A DNA stretch of 64,000 nucleotides, from contig JAJFJS010000029.1 in NCBI GenBank assembly GCA_021773815.1, positions 1 to 64,000 of the forward strand. The letters are read 5' to 3'. Within the stretch, counting starts at the first letter, position 1. Every line of letters starts with the position of its first letter. Shown here one piece after another: positions 24,984 through 34,278 of this stretch. Position numbers and translations under genes: made by a program. This DNA comes from Gammaproteobacteria bacterium (GTDB lineage: Bacteria; Pseudomonadota; Gammaproteobacteria; Steroidobacterales; GCA-2729495). The notes beneath the pieces were generated by a model. It was not told the DNA's origin, did no database searches, and saw nothing but the letters and a program-made list of their open reading frames with translations.

Positions 24984-26078
24984 TCAGTCGAGGCGCTTGC
25001 GGAATCGCAGGATCGAGATTGTCATGGCGATCGCGAACATGATGCCGAGATTACGCATCGGTGCCAGCAGTTCGCCGAGCTCGGCGCCCTTGAGCACGAT
25101 GCCGCGCACCAGCAGCAGAAAATGTGTCAGCGGCAGGATCTGGGCGGCGATTTGTGCCGCCACGGGCATGCCGTCAAACGGGAAGACAAAGCCCGACAGC
25201 AGGATCGACGGCATGATGACGAAGAACGTCATCTGCATGGCCTGGAATTGCGTCTGCGCAAAGGTCGAGATCAGCAGGCCGATACTCAGTGTCGCGGCGA
25301 TGAACGCCGACGCGGCGATATACAGGTCGAGGATGCTGCCGACGAGTGGCACATCGAACAGCCAGATCCCGACGACGAGTATCAGTGTGACCTGCAGCAG
25401 CCCGATCAGGATATAGGGCATGACCTTGCCGGCCATCAGCTCGATCGTGCGGATCGGCGTCGTGATCAGCATTTCGAGGTTGCCGCGTTCGCGCTCGCGG
25501 ACGATGGCCACGGCCGTGAACAGCACCATCGTGAAACTCAGAATCAGCCCGATCAGGCCCGGCACGACCTGCACCGCCGATCGGCCCTCAGGGTTATAGA
25601 ACGTGCGCACGGCGAGCAGGCTCGCAGCCGCCGGCTGCGGCGGCCGGGCCGCAAACGGCATGTTGGCCAGCGCCTGGGCAACGCCCTGCACGATCGGGTC
25701 GGCGCCGTCGATCATCAATTGTCCGGCGTTACGCGTCGGGTCCGTCAGGCGGCGCTCGAAGTCTGCCGGCAGCAGCAGGCCGACGACGATGTCGCCCCGG
25801 CGCAATAACTCCTCGAGTTCGGCGCCGTCGCGCGCCATCGTGATCGCATCGACGATCTGCGTGGCCTGGATGTCGGCGACCAGCATTCGCGACCGCTGTG
25901 TGTCAGCCTGGTCCGCGATGCCGAGCCGCAGGTGCCTGACGTCCATGTTAATCGCATAGCCGAACAGCAGGATCATGATCAGCGGTATGCCGACCACCAT
26001 GCCGCCGGTCAGCCGGTCACGCGCCAGCTGCCGGACTTCCTTGCCCGCGACCGCGAGCATGCGCTTGATGCCGCGCAT
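24984..26078 (-). CDS. ABC-2 type permease
   Basis: 364 residues. One N-terminal TM (about 24-40), a large periplasmic loop (about 41-175), then five TM helices (about 178-360), the topology of ABC-2 drug-export permeases such as YhhJ/YbhR. Starts 1 nt after the stop of the ATPase gene, with the adaptor further upstream, giving an adaptor-ATPase-permease operon. ATG 26078 is favoured because it follows the ATPase stop directly. Cargo unknown. Confidence 0.88.
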   Translation of the reverse strand: MRGIKRMLAVAGKEVRQLARDRLTGGMVVGIPLIMILLFGYAINMDVRHLRLGIADQADTQRSRMLVADIQATQIVDAITMARDGAELEELLRRGDIVVGLLLPADFERRLTDPTRNAGQLMIDGADPIVQGVAQALANMPFAARPPQPAAASLLAVRTFYNPEGRSAVQVVPGLIGLILSFTMVLFTAVAIVRERERGNLEMLITTPIRTIELMAGKVMPYILIGLLQVTLILVVGIWLFDVPLVGSILDLYIAASAFIAATLSIGLLISTFAQTQFQAMQMTFFVIMPSILLSGFVFPFDGMPVAAQIAAQILPLTHFLLLVRGIVLKGAELGELLAPMRNLGIMFAIAMTISILRFRKRLD

Positions 26079-26079
26079 G

Positions 26080-27033
26080 TCAGTCTGCCGCCTCAGTTGC
26101 GGCGCCGGTGGCGGCGACGAAGACATCCTCGAGACCGGCCCGCACGACATTGATAGCGACGTGTTCGTGTTCGCCGCCGAGCGCCTCGCGTGCCGACGCC
26201 ACCGGGTCGGTCGTGCGATGGTCCATCAGCACGTGCAGCCGCGAGCCGAGTTGCGCGATGCTGCGGACGCCGGCACTGCCTTCCAGTGCCCGGCGCACAC
26301 GGCGCAGGTCGCCGTTGCTGATCTCCACGACATGCGCGTCGATGTCGTCGATCAGTTGCTGCGGTTCACCTTCGCCGACAACGCGGCCGTGATCGAGAAT
26401 GCACAGGCGATGACAGCGCTCGGCCTCATCCATGTAGTGCGTCGAGACGAGAATCGTCGTGCCCTGATCGATCAGCTCGAACAGGCTTTCCCAGAAATCG
26501 CGGCGGGTCTGCGGATCGACGGCCGATGTCGGTTCGTCGAGCAGCAACAGCGCGGGTCGGTGCAGGATCGCGCACGCCAGCGCCAGGCGCTGGCGCTCGC
26601 CGCCGCTGAGACTGCCGGCGCGCTGCGTCAGCAGCCGACCCAGGTCGTAACGGGTCAGGCATTCGTCGATCCGCGTGCGCCGGGCCCGGCGGTCGAGCCC
26701 CTGGATCTTCGCCATGAACTCGAGGTTCTCGGCCACGGACAGGTCTTTGTACAGCGAGAATTGCTGTGACATATAACCGATGTGCATGCGCAGCGCCTCG
26801 GCATCGCGCGGCACCTCGTGGCCAAGCACGTGGACGCGACCGTCGCTGGGTTTGAGCAGGCCGCACAGCATGCGGATGGTCGTCGATTTGCCCGAGCCGT
26901 TCGGGCCCAGAAAGCCGTAGATCTGCGCCGTCGGGATCTGCAGGTTGACGTTGGCGACGGCCGTGACCTGGCCGAACCGTCGTGTCAGGTGTTCGGCCAC
27001 GATTGCGGGCCCGGCAGGTGTCGATTCCGTCAT
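26080..27033 (-). CDS. ABC transporter ATPase of the efflux operon
   Basis: 317 residues. Walker A GPNGSGKST (about 39-47), signature LSGGERQRLALA (about 143-154), Walker B LLLLDEPTSAVDP, and a C-terminal extension of about 90 residues as in drug- and multidrug-export ATPases (CcmA-like). It energises the permease directly downstream. ATG overlaps the stop of the adaptor gene by 4 nt. Confidence 0.92.
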   Translation of the reverse strand: MTESTPAGPAIVAEHLTRRFGQVTAVANVNLQIPTAQIYGFLGPNGSGKSTTIRMLCGLLKPSDGRVHVLGHEVPRDAEALRMHIGYMSQQFSLYKDLSVAENLEFMAKIQGLDRRARRTRIDECLTRYDLGRLLTQRAGSLSGGERQRLALACAILHRPALLLLDEPTSAVDPQTRRDFWESLFELIDQGTTILVSTHYMDEAERCHRLCILDHGRVVGEGEPQQLIDDIDAHVVEISNGDLRRVRRALEGSAGVRSIAQLGSRLHVLMDHRTTDPVASAREALGGEHEHVAINVVRAGLEDVFVAATGAATEAAD

Positions 27034-27992
27034 CGCAGCTCGGGCAGGTCCACTTCGACCGGCATGCCGACCGGCAGATCCTGCGCCCTGGCATCCGTCA
27101 GTTCGATCTCCGCGAGGTAACTGAGCCGGCTCCGGTCGCGCTGGGTCAGAGCGTAATAGGGCGTGTAGGCGGCCTCGGCAGACACGAAGCGCACGCGACC
27201 GGCAAAAGCCTGGTCGATGCCGTCGACGTGCACCGTCGCCGGCAGGCCGGGCGTGACGCGGGCGCGGATCGGCTGGGGGACGTAGACACGGGCAAACGGC
27301 GCCGTGTCTGCGAGCATGACCGCCACGACGGCGCCGGTCGGTGGCCGTTCGCCCGCCTCGAACGGCAGGGCGTCGAGCCGGCCGGCGCGTGGTGCGCGGA
27401 CATCCAGGCGCAGCGCCGAGACCTGGCGTGCCGTCAGCATGGCCTCGGCGCCGGCCAGCGCCGCTTCGGCCTGATCCAGTTCTTCGATTGTCGTGCCGGC
27501 CAGCAGTTCGGTCAGTACCGCCTCGGCGCGCCGGCGTTCGGCCAGCGCCAGTGCCGCGGCCGAGAGCGCCGCATCCAGCTGCGAAGGCGGCAGCAGCCGT
27601 TGCTCGACGAGACGGCGGACGCGTTCGCGTTCGCGGTCCGTTGCCGCGAGATTCTCGACGGCGCCGTCACGCCGTGCGCGTGCATCCGCGATGCGCTCGG
27701 CGCGCGGTCCACGCACCAGCTCGGCCAGTCGGGCCGCGGCCTGGTCGCGGTTGGCGCGCGCCTCGGCGACGCGGGTCGCGGCGAGCGTCGGGTCGAGTTG
27801 CAGGATCAGTTGGTCGGCGACCAGCGGGTCGCCCTCGCGGACGACAATTGTCATGATCGGTTCGTTGGCCTCGGCGACGAGTTCGAGGCGGTCGCGTTCG
27901 AGCGTGCCGACCAGCGGCAACGGTGAGTCCGGGGTGTCGCAGCCGGCGGCGAGCAGGATCGTCGCCGCCCAGATGAAGCGGAGGATGGGCAT
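27030..27992 (-). CDS. HlyD-like periplasmic adaptor lipoprotein
   Basis: 320 residues. Lipoprotein signal with lipobox LLAAGC (Cys18). The mature protein has the biotinyl-lipoyl-like halves and an intervening long Ala/Arg/Glu-rich coiled hairpin (about 70-190), then beta-barrel domains, the membrane-fusion layout of ABC-type tripartite exporters (YbhG/EmrA-like). It links the inner-membrane permease to an outer-membrane channel not encoded here. Coupled to the ATPase gene. Confidence 0.88.
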   Translation of the reverse strand: MPILRFIWAATILLAAGCDTPDSPLPLVGTLERDRLELVAEANEPIMTIVVREGDPLVADQLILQLDPTLAATRVAEARANRDQAAARLAELVRGPRAERIADARARRDGAVENLAATDRERERVRRLVEQRLLPPSQLDAALSAAALALAERRRAEAVLTELLAGTTIEELDQAEAALAGAEAMLTARQVSALRLDVRAPRAGRLDALPFEAGERPPTGAVVAVMLADTAPFARVYVPQPIRARVTPGLPATVHVDGIDQAFAGRVRFVSAEAAYTPYYALTQRDRSRLSYLAEIELTDARAQDLPVGMPVEVDLPELR

Positions 27993-28047
27993 GGCGCGTG
28001 CAGCGTCGCCGATTTACCGACGCCGTGCAAGCCGCCGGTTCACGCCG

Positions 28048-29565
28048 TCAGCGCGCGGAATCGGGGCGCCGTTCGGCATCGAGCGCCCGGCCGATCCGCA
28101 CGATGATCTCCAGCAAGGCGTCGATATCCGCAGCCGTCGTGCGGAAATTCACGACACAGGCGCGCAGCGTATAGCGCGAATCGATGATCGCGTTCGACAC
28201 GAACGCCTCGCCGCTCTTCTGCAGCCGCTCGAGCAGTGCGGTGTTCAGTTCATTGAGGTAATCGGCCTGCGCCGCGTCGTCCGGCGACAGGCCGCGCGGC
28301 ACGAAGCGCAGGTTCGTGATGCTGAGATTCTGAGCGATCGCCTCGAGTTCATCGTGCGTGTCGGCGAGCCGGTAGAGCCGACGCGCGAGTTCGATGTCCT
28401 GGCCGATCATGTCGATATAGCCGGAGCGACCGACATGGCGCAAGCCGAGCCAGACCTTGAGTGCGCGGAAGCCCCGTGTGTTCTGCATGCCGAGCGCGTA
28501 ATAGTTCAGGCCGGGTTCGGCTTCGGCATCGGCAAGCCGGTAATACGGCGGCTGAAAATCGAATGCGGCGGCCAGCGTCTTCGGATCGCGCACCAGCGTG
28601 CAGCCCGCCTCGATGGGGCTGTACAGCCACTTGTGCGGGTCCAGCGCCACCGAATCGGCGCGCGCCAGCGCGGCCAGGTCCGCCGGCGCGTCGGGCAGCG
28701 CCGCGGCCGGTGCGCCGTAGGCGCCGTCGACGTGAAACCATAATTCGTGCCGCGCGCAGATGTCGGCCAGCGCCGCGAGCGGGTCGACGGCGCCCGTGCT
28801 GACGTTACCGGCCGTGCCGACGACGATGAACGGCACGTCGCCGGCCGCCCGGTCGGCCGCCAGCCGCGCTTCGAGCGCATCCGGCCGCAGGCGCTGTTGC
28901 GCATCCGTATCGATCCAGCGGATCGCATCGGTGCCCAGCCCGGTGACGTCGGCGGCTTTCTCGATCCATGTGTGCGTTTCCCGCGAGCCGTACACCGTCA
29001 GTCGCGGTCCGCCGCGCAGGCCCTGTGTGCGTATCGGCCAGTCGGCCCGCGCCGTGCGTGCCGCCATGAACGCGATGAAATTCGCCATGTTGCCGCCCGA
29101 CGACATGATGCCGTGGCCGCCCGGATAGCCGATGAACTCGGCGATCCAGCGCACGGTCTGGGCTTCGATCTCGCTGGCGATCGGTGACAGGTCCCACTTG
29201 CCGAGATTGGCGTTGATGCCGGCCGCCAGCAGGTCGGCCAGCGCGCCGAGCGGCGCGGCCGACGACGTGATGTAACCGAGAAAACGCGGATGCCCGTTGT
29301 GCAGGGAATGGTCGAACAGCAGGCGTGCGGTCTCGTCCAGCAATGCGTCCGCCGGTGTGCCGTGATCCGGCAAGCCGCCATCGCCGAGCAACGTGCGAAT
29401 CTCGGTGGCGGTCTCGGCGCGGGTCACCGGTCGTTCGGGCAGCGATTCGAGGAACCGGGCAACGGCGTCGACGAGCCGGTGGCCGGCAACCCGGAATTCC
29501 TCCGGACTCAGGTTTGCCGGTGCGCGCCGTTCGTCACGCGTTGGCGGTTTGTCGGCCGCGGTCAT
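28048..29565 (-). CDS. PLP-dependent group II amino-acid decarboxylase
   Basis: 505 residues. Fold type I: the PLP Lys in DPHKW (Lys312), the PLP-stacking His in ETHTW (His198), and the cofactor-binding Asp in FHVDGAYG (Asp280). This is the aromatic-L-amino-acid/tyrosine/diaminobutyrate decarboxylase family; the substrate is probably an aromatic or other bulky amino acid, but is not fixed by visible residues. It lies 55 nt upstream of the adaptor-ATPase-permease genes on the same strand, so the amine product might be a cargo (inference). Confidence 0.88.
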   Translation of the reverse strand: MTAADKPPTRDERRAPANLSPEEFRVAGHRLVDAVARFLESLPERPVTRAETATEIRTLLGDGGLPDHGTPADALLDETARLLFDHSLHNGHPRFLGYITSSAAPLGALADLLAAGINANLGKWDLSPIASEIEAQTVRWIAEFIGYPGGHGIMSSGGNMANFIAFMAARTARADWPIRTQGLRGGPRLTVYGSRETHTWIEKAADVTGLGTDAIRWIDTDAQQRLRPDALEARLAADRAAGDVPFIVVGTAGNVSTGAVDPLAALADICARHELWFHVDGAYGAPAAALPDAPADLAALARADSVALDPHKWLYSPIEAGCTLVRDPKTLAAAFDFQPPYYRLADAEAEPGLNYYALGMQNTRGFRALKVWLGLRHVGRSGYIDMIGQDIELARRLYRLADTHDELEAIAQNLSITNLRFVPRGLSPDDAAQADYLNELNTALLERLQKSGEAFVSNAIIDSRYTLRACVVNFRTTAADIDALLEIIVRIGRALDAERRPDSAR

Positions 29566-29700
29566 CGGGCGAGCGCGCCGGCCATGGCGGTTGTGGGCAT
29601 CGTCGGTGTTCCCTGTGTCGGTAGCCGGGTTTGGTTGTTCGCGGGGAATGCCCCCTGAGTATAGTCAGCCGGCGCGTTATCGAGTAGCGCCTGGCGCGGG

Positions 29701-30468
29701 TCAGCGTGACACCCAGTCCGGCATCGCGGTCCATGCCTGGCGCAGCGCGGCCCGTTGCTGTGGCGCGTCGGGGTCGAGGCGGGCGAGGCAGGCGGCAAAG
29801 TCGTCGCCGTGATCGATATGCACCGTATGGCACAACTCGTGCAGCAGCACGTGATCGACGAGCGCGGGCGGCACGAGCAGCAGCATCGCATTCAGGCTGA
29901 TCGTGCCGCGGGTCGAGTAGCTGCCCCAGCGCGAGCGCTGCAATCGGATCGTGGTCCGTCGGTAGACAAAGCCGTGCGTGTCGGCAAGCGCGGACAAGCG
30001 CGCGGTCAGCGTCGGTTTTGCACGGCGTTTGAGCCAGCGTCGCAGCGCCGCGCACAGCGGCGCCGCGCTGTCGCCGGCGCCCGACACCCGCAAGACGCCG
30101 TTCGGTCGCGCCGTGATCCGGACCCGCGACCCCGGCACAGGTGTCGGTCGATAGTCGAGCGCCCAGCGTTCACCGACGGCCGGCAGTTCGATGTGCGTCG
30201 GGCGTTGCCAGGGTTCGTCACGGGCGCCGGTCCGCAAGCGTGCCAGGCGTGCGTCGATCCACTGACGCTGTGCATCGATGAGTGCGGGAATCCGCCGCTC
30301 GTCGAATCCGCGCGGCACGACGACGACGAGGCCATCCGCCGGCGTGATTCGTAACGATACGTGCCGCGCCCGCGGCGATTGCCGAATGCGATACGCGGGC
30401 AGCGTGTCGGCGGCAATCGGTATGGGTTGGCAGAGGGGCGCGTTCATTGTCGCGTGGCATTGTGGCAT
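29701..30468 (-). CDS. YgjP-like zinc metallopeptidase (DUF45)
   Basis: 255 residues, cytoplasmic. HELCH (His210, Glu211, His214) followed by HIDHGDDF, where His220 is the likely third zinc ligand, and the family block LQRSRWGSYSTRGTISLNAMLL just before it. The N-terminal beta-rich half with RHVSLRI and VVVPRG is typical of YgjP/DUF45. ATG 30468 has AAGGGTG at good spacing; an internal ATG (30447) is a weaker alternative. Its physiological substrate is unknown. Confidence 0.9.
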   Translation of the reverse strand: MPQCHATMNAPLCQPIPIAADTLPAYRIRQSPRARHVSLRITPADGLVVVVPRGFDERRIPALIDAQRQWIDARLARLRTGARDEPWQRPTHIELPAVGERWALDYRPTPVPGSRVRITARPNGVLRVSGAGDSAAPLCAALRRWLKRRAKPTLTARLSALADTHGFVYRRTTIRLQRSRWGSYSTRGTISLNAMLLLVPPALVDHVLLHELCHTVHIDHGDDFAACLARLDPDAPQQRAALRQAWTAMPDWVSR

Positions 30469-30583
30469 GAATCACCCTTGCCGGCTGTCGGAGCCGGCCG
30501 CACCGACCCGTGGGCGAACCGCCGGTGAACTATGGGCCGATCGGGGTTGGTCGCGCCGGCGAATCGCGGCACAGTAGGGACCT

Positions 30584-31642
30584 ATGCGTTTGATCGACCC
30601 CCTGTTCGACGGGCCGGTGGATGTCGTCGGCGACGTCCACGGCGAGTTCGCCGCGCTCGAAGACCTGCTGCGCCACCTCGGTTACGACGGCGACGGGCGC
30701 CATGCCGAGGGGCGCCGCCTCGTATTCGTCGGCGACCTGACGGACCGTGGCCCGGACAGCCCCGCAGTCCTGCAGGCCGTGCGGCGGCTTGTCGTCGCCG
30801 GACGCGCGCAATGCGTTATCGGCAATCATGAACTGAACCTGTTGCGCGGCGAACGCAAGGACGGCAATGACTGGTGGACGTCGCCGGATCGGCTCGGGAA
30901 CGCGGCGATGCGGCCGGTGTCGGCCGATGACAAGCGTGTGATGACTGCCTTCCTGTGTTCGTTGCCGCTCGCGCTCGAACGCGCGGACCTGCGCGTCGTG
31001 CACGCCTGCTGGAATCCGGCGGCGTTCGCACAATTGCAGGAACTGGCGCCGCGCTGCGCATCGGTGCTCGATGCCTGGCGGCAATTCCAGGCGTTGCTCG
31101 GCGAACGCTGGGCCGCCCCGGCACGTGTGGCGAAGCTCAAGAGCGAGTGGCGCGAACTGGCGCCGGTGCACACGAATCCGGACCGTCGCCCGCGGCTGTT
31201 GCCGACGATTGCGCAGATGGATCGCGAATACCAGATGAACAACCCGGTCCGGGTGCTGACGTCCGGAGAAGAAACCGAGACCGAGACGCCGTTCTGGGCC
31301 GGCGGCAAATGGCGCATGGTGGAACGGGTTCGCTGGTGGCAACGGTACGACGATCCGGTGCCGGTCGTCATCGGCCATTACTGGCGACGGTTCGGCGCTG
31401 CGCAGGCCGTGTATTTTGACAAGTACGGCCCGGATCTGTTCGCCGGCATCGAGAGTCATCACTGCATGGGTCTGCGCAACAACGTCTATTGCGTCGACTT
31501 CAGCGTCGGCGGCCGCTATGCGCAGCGGGCCGCGAACGAGTCGACACACATGTGCCGGCTGGCGGCGTTGCGCATACCGGAATGGCAGGTCGTTTATGAT
31601 CACGGCGAGGCGCATGCGGTCGATGCCGCCGGGATGCATTGA
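30584..31642 (+). CDS. PPP-type metallophosphoesterase
   Basis: 352 residues. Calcineurin-like motifs GDVHG (16-20), GDLTDRGP (50-57) and GNHE (80-83), then downstream metal-binding His residues in VIGHYW and CVDFSVGG. This is the layout of bacterial Ser/Thr phosphatases and diadenosine-tetraphosphatase-like enzymes with two metal ions. The insert between about 100 and 260 is longer than in ApaH. Single gene. Confidence 0.85.
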   Translation: MRLIDPLFDGPVDVVGDVHGEFAALEDLLRHLGYDGDGRHAEGRRLVFVGDLTDRGPDSPAVLQAVRRLVVAGRAQCVIGNHELNLLRGERKDGNDWWTSPDRLGNAAMRPVSADDKRVMTAFLCSLPLALERADLRVVHACWNPAAFAQLQELAPRCASVLDAWRQFQALLGERWAAPARVAKLKSEWRELAPVHTNPDRRPRLLPTIAQMDREYQMNNPVRVLTSGEETETETPFWAGGKWRMVERVRWWQRYDDPVPVVIGHYWRRFGAAQAVYFDKYGPDLFAGIESHHCMGLRNNVYCVDFSVGGRYAQRAANESTHMCRLAALRIPEWQVVYDHGEAHAVDAAGMH

Positions 31643-31694
31643 GGGCGGGCCTCAAGAGTGTAATCATTCAGGTGAATATTAAAGGGACAAGAAA

Positions 31695-32261
31695 ATGAAA
31701 ATACGGGCGCAATTGCTGCTGGTCGCGTGTCTTGTGGTTGGCTTGCTCGTGACGGCTGTGGCGGCCGGTGACCGTTTACTGACCGTCGAGGCGAAAACTT
31801 TCGACGATGAAGCATTTGTTTTCCCCGTCGACCTGCGCGGCGCGCGACTGAATGTGCTGTTCCTGTCGATGACCAACGATATGGAAAAAGGTGAGTACCT
31901 GCAGCAGGCGATGCTTGACTGGCAGGTGGCGCTCGATGCGCGCGGCGCGCTCGGCGACGGGATCATGGGCTGGCACTTCCCGGTGCTGAGCGGCCCGCCG
32001 TTCTTCGTCAGGGGCATGATCACGCGCGGCATGCGCAAGTTCTACGACGGCAAGGTGCCGCTCGACCAGGCCGGTGTGCTGTTCGTCGATGATCTCGATG
32101 CGTTCGCCGCGGCCGCCGGGCTGGTCGTCGATGACCAGCCGACGGTCGTGATCACGACGGCCGATGCGCGCCTGTTGGGGACCTTCAAGGGCGACGTCAC
32201 GCCGGAATCGGCCGATGCAGTGGCGCACGCGATCACGGGATATCTCGCCGATGCGCATTGA
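31695..32261 (+). CDS. Exported thioredoxin-fold-like protein, unknown
   Basis: 188 residues. Sec signal (1-24, cut after AVA). The mature part has a peroxiredoxin-like order: EAFVFPVDLRGARLNVLFLS at the first strand, a central Asp/Gly region and a late PTVVITTADARLLGTFKGDV strand pair, but no CXXC. It may be a redox-inactive thioredoxin fold. AAAGGGA lies upstream of ATG 31695. Its last 11 nt overlap the flavin oxidoreductase gene. Confidence 0.55.
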   Translation: MKIRAQLLLVACLVVGLLVTAVAAGDRLLTVEAKTFDDEAFVFPVDLRGARLNVLFLSMTNDMEKGEYLQQAMLDWQVALDARGALGDGIMGWHFPVLSGPPFFVRGMITRGMRKFYDGKVPLDQAGVLFVDDLDAFAAAAGLVVDDQPTVVITTADARLLGTFKGDVTPESADAVAHAITGYLADAH

Positions 32262-33267
32262 CGTCATCCTCGAGTCCAGTAATTCACCCGAGCAGGTGCT
32301 CGAGCTGGGCCGGCTCGCCGAAGATATGGGTCTCGGCGGTGTCTGGGTCTCGAACATGAACGACGCGCGCGACCCGTTCATCAATTTCGTGCCGCTGGCG
32401 ATGCAGACCGAGCGTATCCGGCTCGGGCCGATCGCCGTCAGTCCCTTCGAACTGCATCCGCTGAAGATGGCCAGCTCGCTGATCACGCTGAACGAGGTCG
32501 CCCGCGGGCGGGCGCAGATCGTTGTCGGCGCCGGTGGCGGCACCGCGACGGCGATGGACCAGAAACCGGTGCGCGTCGTGCGCGCCGTGCGCGAATGCGT
32601 CGAGATCCTGGCGGCCGCGGCGGCGGGCGAGGCCTTCAGTTACCGCGGCGAGTTGTTCAAGGTGCGCTGGTACAACCCGTCGTGGGTCCGGCATGCGCCG
32701 CCCAGCCTGTATGTCGGCGCGAACGGCCCGCAGATGCTGCGCGCGGCGGCACGTTACGCGGACGGGATCATGGTCAGTGATTTTACGGTCGACCGCGTGC
32801 GCTGGGCGCGCGAGATCGTCGATGCGTCGCTGGTCGCAGCGGGTCGCGCGCCGGCCGCATTCCCGGTCAATAATTTCTGGGCCTGGCACGTCAAAGAAGA
32901 CGCAGCCGAGGCGCGGCGCGAGGCAACGATATGGCTTGCAGTGCGCGGCACGATCTACCCGAAGTACATCAACGACATCCTCGACGAGGACGAAGCGGCG
33001 ATCGTGACCGCGAACATCGGGTCCTTCATCCGCGCCTATCACGACAAGACGGACCGGATCGAGGGCGTGCCCGACGCGATCGTCCGTCGGATCGTGGATG
33101 CGTGCACGTCCGCGTCGTCCATTGCTAATCTGGACCATGAGATCGAGCGCCTGCGGCAATTCGCTGCCGCGGGCCTGACGCAGATCGCGCTGCGCGTCTA
33201 CGACGATCCGGCCGCATCGATTCGGCTGCTCGGCGAACGCGTCGTGCCGGCGCTTGCCGACGCGTGA
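32251..33267 (+). CDS. LLM-class (luciferase-like) flavin or F420 oxidoreductase
   Basis: 338 residues. TIM-barrel of the bacterial luciferase family: VILESSNSPEQVLELGRLAEDMG at beta1, TERIRLGPIAVSPFELHP, GRAQIVVGAGGG and LYVGANGPQMLRAAARYADG are diagnostic blocks. The last resembles F420-dependent members (methylene-H4MPT reductase-like), but FMN is equally possible. Substrate unknown. ATG 32251 starts the barrel and overlaps the previous gene by 11 nt. Confidence 0.85.
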   Translation: MRIDVILESSNSPEQVLELGRLAEDMGLGGVWVSNMNDARDPFINFVPLAMQTERIRLGPIAVSPFELHPLKMASSLITLNEVARGRAQIVVGAGGGTATAMDQKPVRVVRAVRECVEILAAAAAGEAFSYRGELFKVRWYNPSWVRHAPPSLYVGANGPQMLRAAARYADGIMVSDFTVDRVRWAREIVDASLVAAGRAPAAFPVNNFWAWHVKEDAAEARREATIWLAVRGTIYPKYINDILDEDEAAIVTANIGSFIRAYHDKTDRIEGVPDAIVRRIVDACTSASSIANLDHEIERLRQFAAAGLTQIALRVYDDPAASIRLLGERVVPALADA

Positions 33268-33271
33268 CGGG

Positions 33272-33466
33272 TCAGCCGTGCGTCGCCAGGTCGTCCCCGA
33301 CCGGACAGCATTCCGCGTAGGTCGGCACGCCGGGCCGGCGCTCGTACCAGCGGCGTGATCGGTTCACGACGCCGACCGCGAACAGCATCACCGGCACCTC
33401 GATCAGCACGCCGACAACCGTGGCCAGCGCGGCGCCGGATTCGAAGCCGAACAGCGCGATGATTAA
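33272..33466 (-). pseudogene. C-terminal remnant of an ACR3 arsenite permease
   Basis: Translation of this strand gives [20 protein letters not shown] followed by [19 protein letters not shown], which corresponds to the last TM helix and tail of ACR3-family arsenite transporters. The upstream ~300 residues are missing: the preceding sequence is unrelated and overlaps the start of the divergent lipoprotein gene. A deleted acr3 relic is the simplest reading. No arsR or arsC nearby. Confidence 0.75.
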
Positions 33467-33507
33467 CCGGCCTTGCGCGCCGCCCGAAGGGCAGGGATGA
33501 TCCGCGC

Positions 33508-34236
33508 ATGCGCTCATTTATTTTTGCCTTCTTCGCGCTGTGCGGCGCGTTGGCCGGTTGCGCAACGCGGCCGCCGACAAATATCGGGGCTGTGCCGCCC
33601 GTCGCCGAATACTGCCGCGTCGCGCAGCGAATCGTCACGCGTACCGGGCAGCCTGTCGACGTGCGCGTCCACGAGTCATTCGATGCGTTCGTGAAGTCCA
33701 AGGCCGTCATTGCGGACACGGACGGCGCCATCCCGGAGATTCAGCAGTTCCACTGGCACGATACGAGCGGCGTGCTCGTCGGCATATCGTGCAAACTCAA
33801 GAGCGCCGATCATCTGAACCTCGTGTACGGTGACGGCTCGGCCGGTCCCGATGGTGCGTGCCAGGATATGAACAGGCATGTCTACCGGGCGCTGCTCGCT
33901 ACGGTCCGCGATCCGGTGTATCCGGACGTCGTCTTCGATGCCAACGAGACGGTCTGGAACCAGGAACAACCGGGCATGACCGGGCCGGACTGGCTCAAGC
34001 CGTACGTTGCGACGGCTGTTGATGACGACGGTCAACTGCAGGTGCGCGCCAGGGGATTCCGCGTCGATTTTACCGACCTGCGTTTTGCCGCCGTGCCGGC
34101 GCGCTTTCGCGGCGTGCACTATTGTCATTTCATCGCGCCTGAACACCTGCTGGCGGTTATGAACGGTGACGCGGCGCCGGGCGTCGTCATCGGTCGCGCA
34201 GTCGATACGTCCGGTTATGAGCCGCCCGCTCAGTAG
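33508..34236 (+). CDS. Lipoprotein of unknown function
   Basis: 242 residues. Lipobox LAGC (Cys18) after a hydrophobic signal. The mature region has six more Cys (about 36, 95, 118, 202 among them) that could form disulfides, and an acidic/aromatic composition without a recognised domain. It lies 42 nt upstream of the M23 peptidase gene on the same strand. Confidence 0.7.
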   Translation: MRSFIFAFFALCGALAGCATRPPTNIGAVPPVAEYCRVAQRIVTRTGQPVDVRVHESFDAFVKSKAVIADTDGAIPEIQQFHWHDTSGVLVGISCKLKSADHLNLVYGDGSAGPDGACQDMNRHVYRALLATVRDPVYPDVVFDANETVWNQEQPGMTGPDWLKPYVATAVDDDGQLQVRARGFRVDFTDLRFAAVPARFRGVHYCHFIAPEHLLAVMNGDAAPGVVIGRAVDTSGYEPPAQ

Positions 34237-34278
34237 CGGCGCCGCCGGGGTATCGACGGATATAGCGAGGGCATCGTA

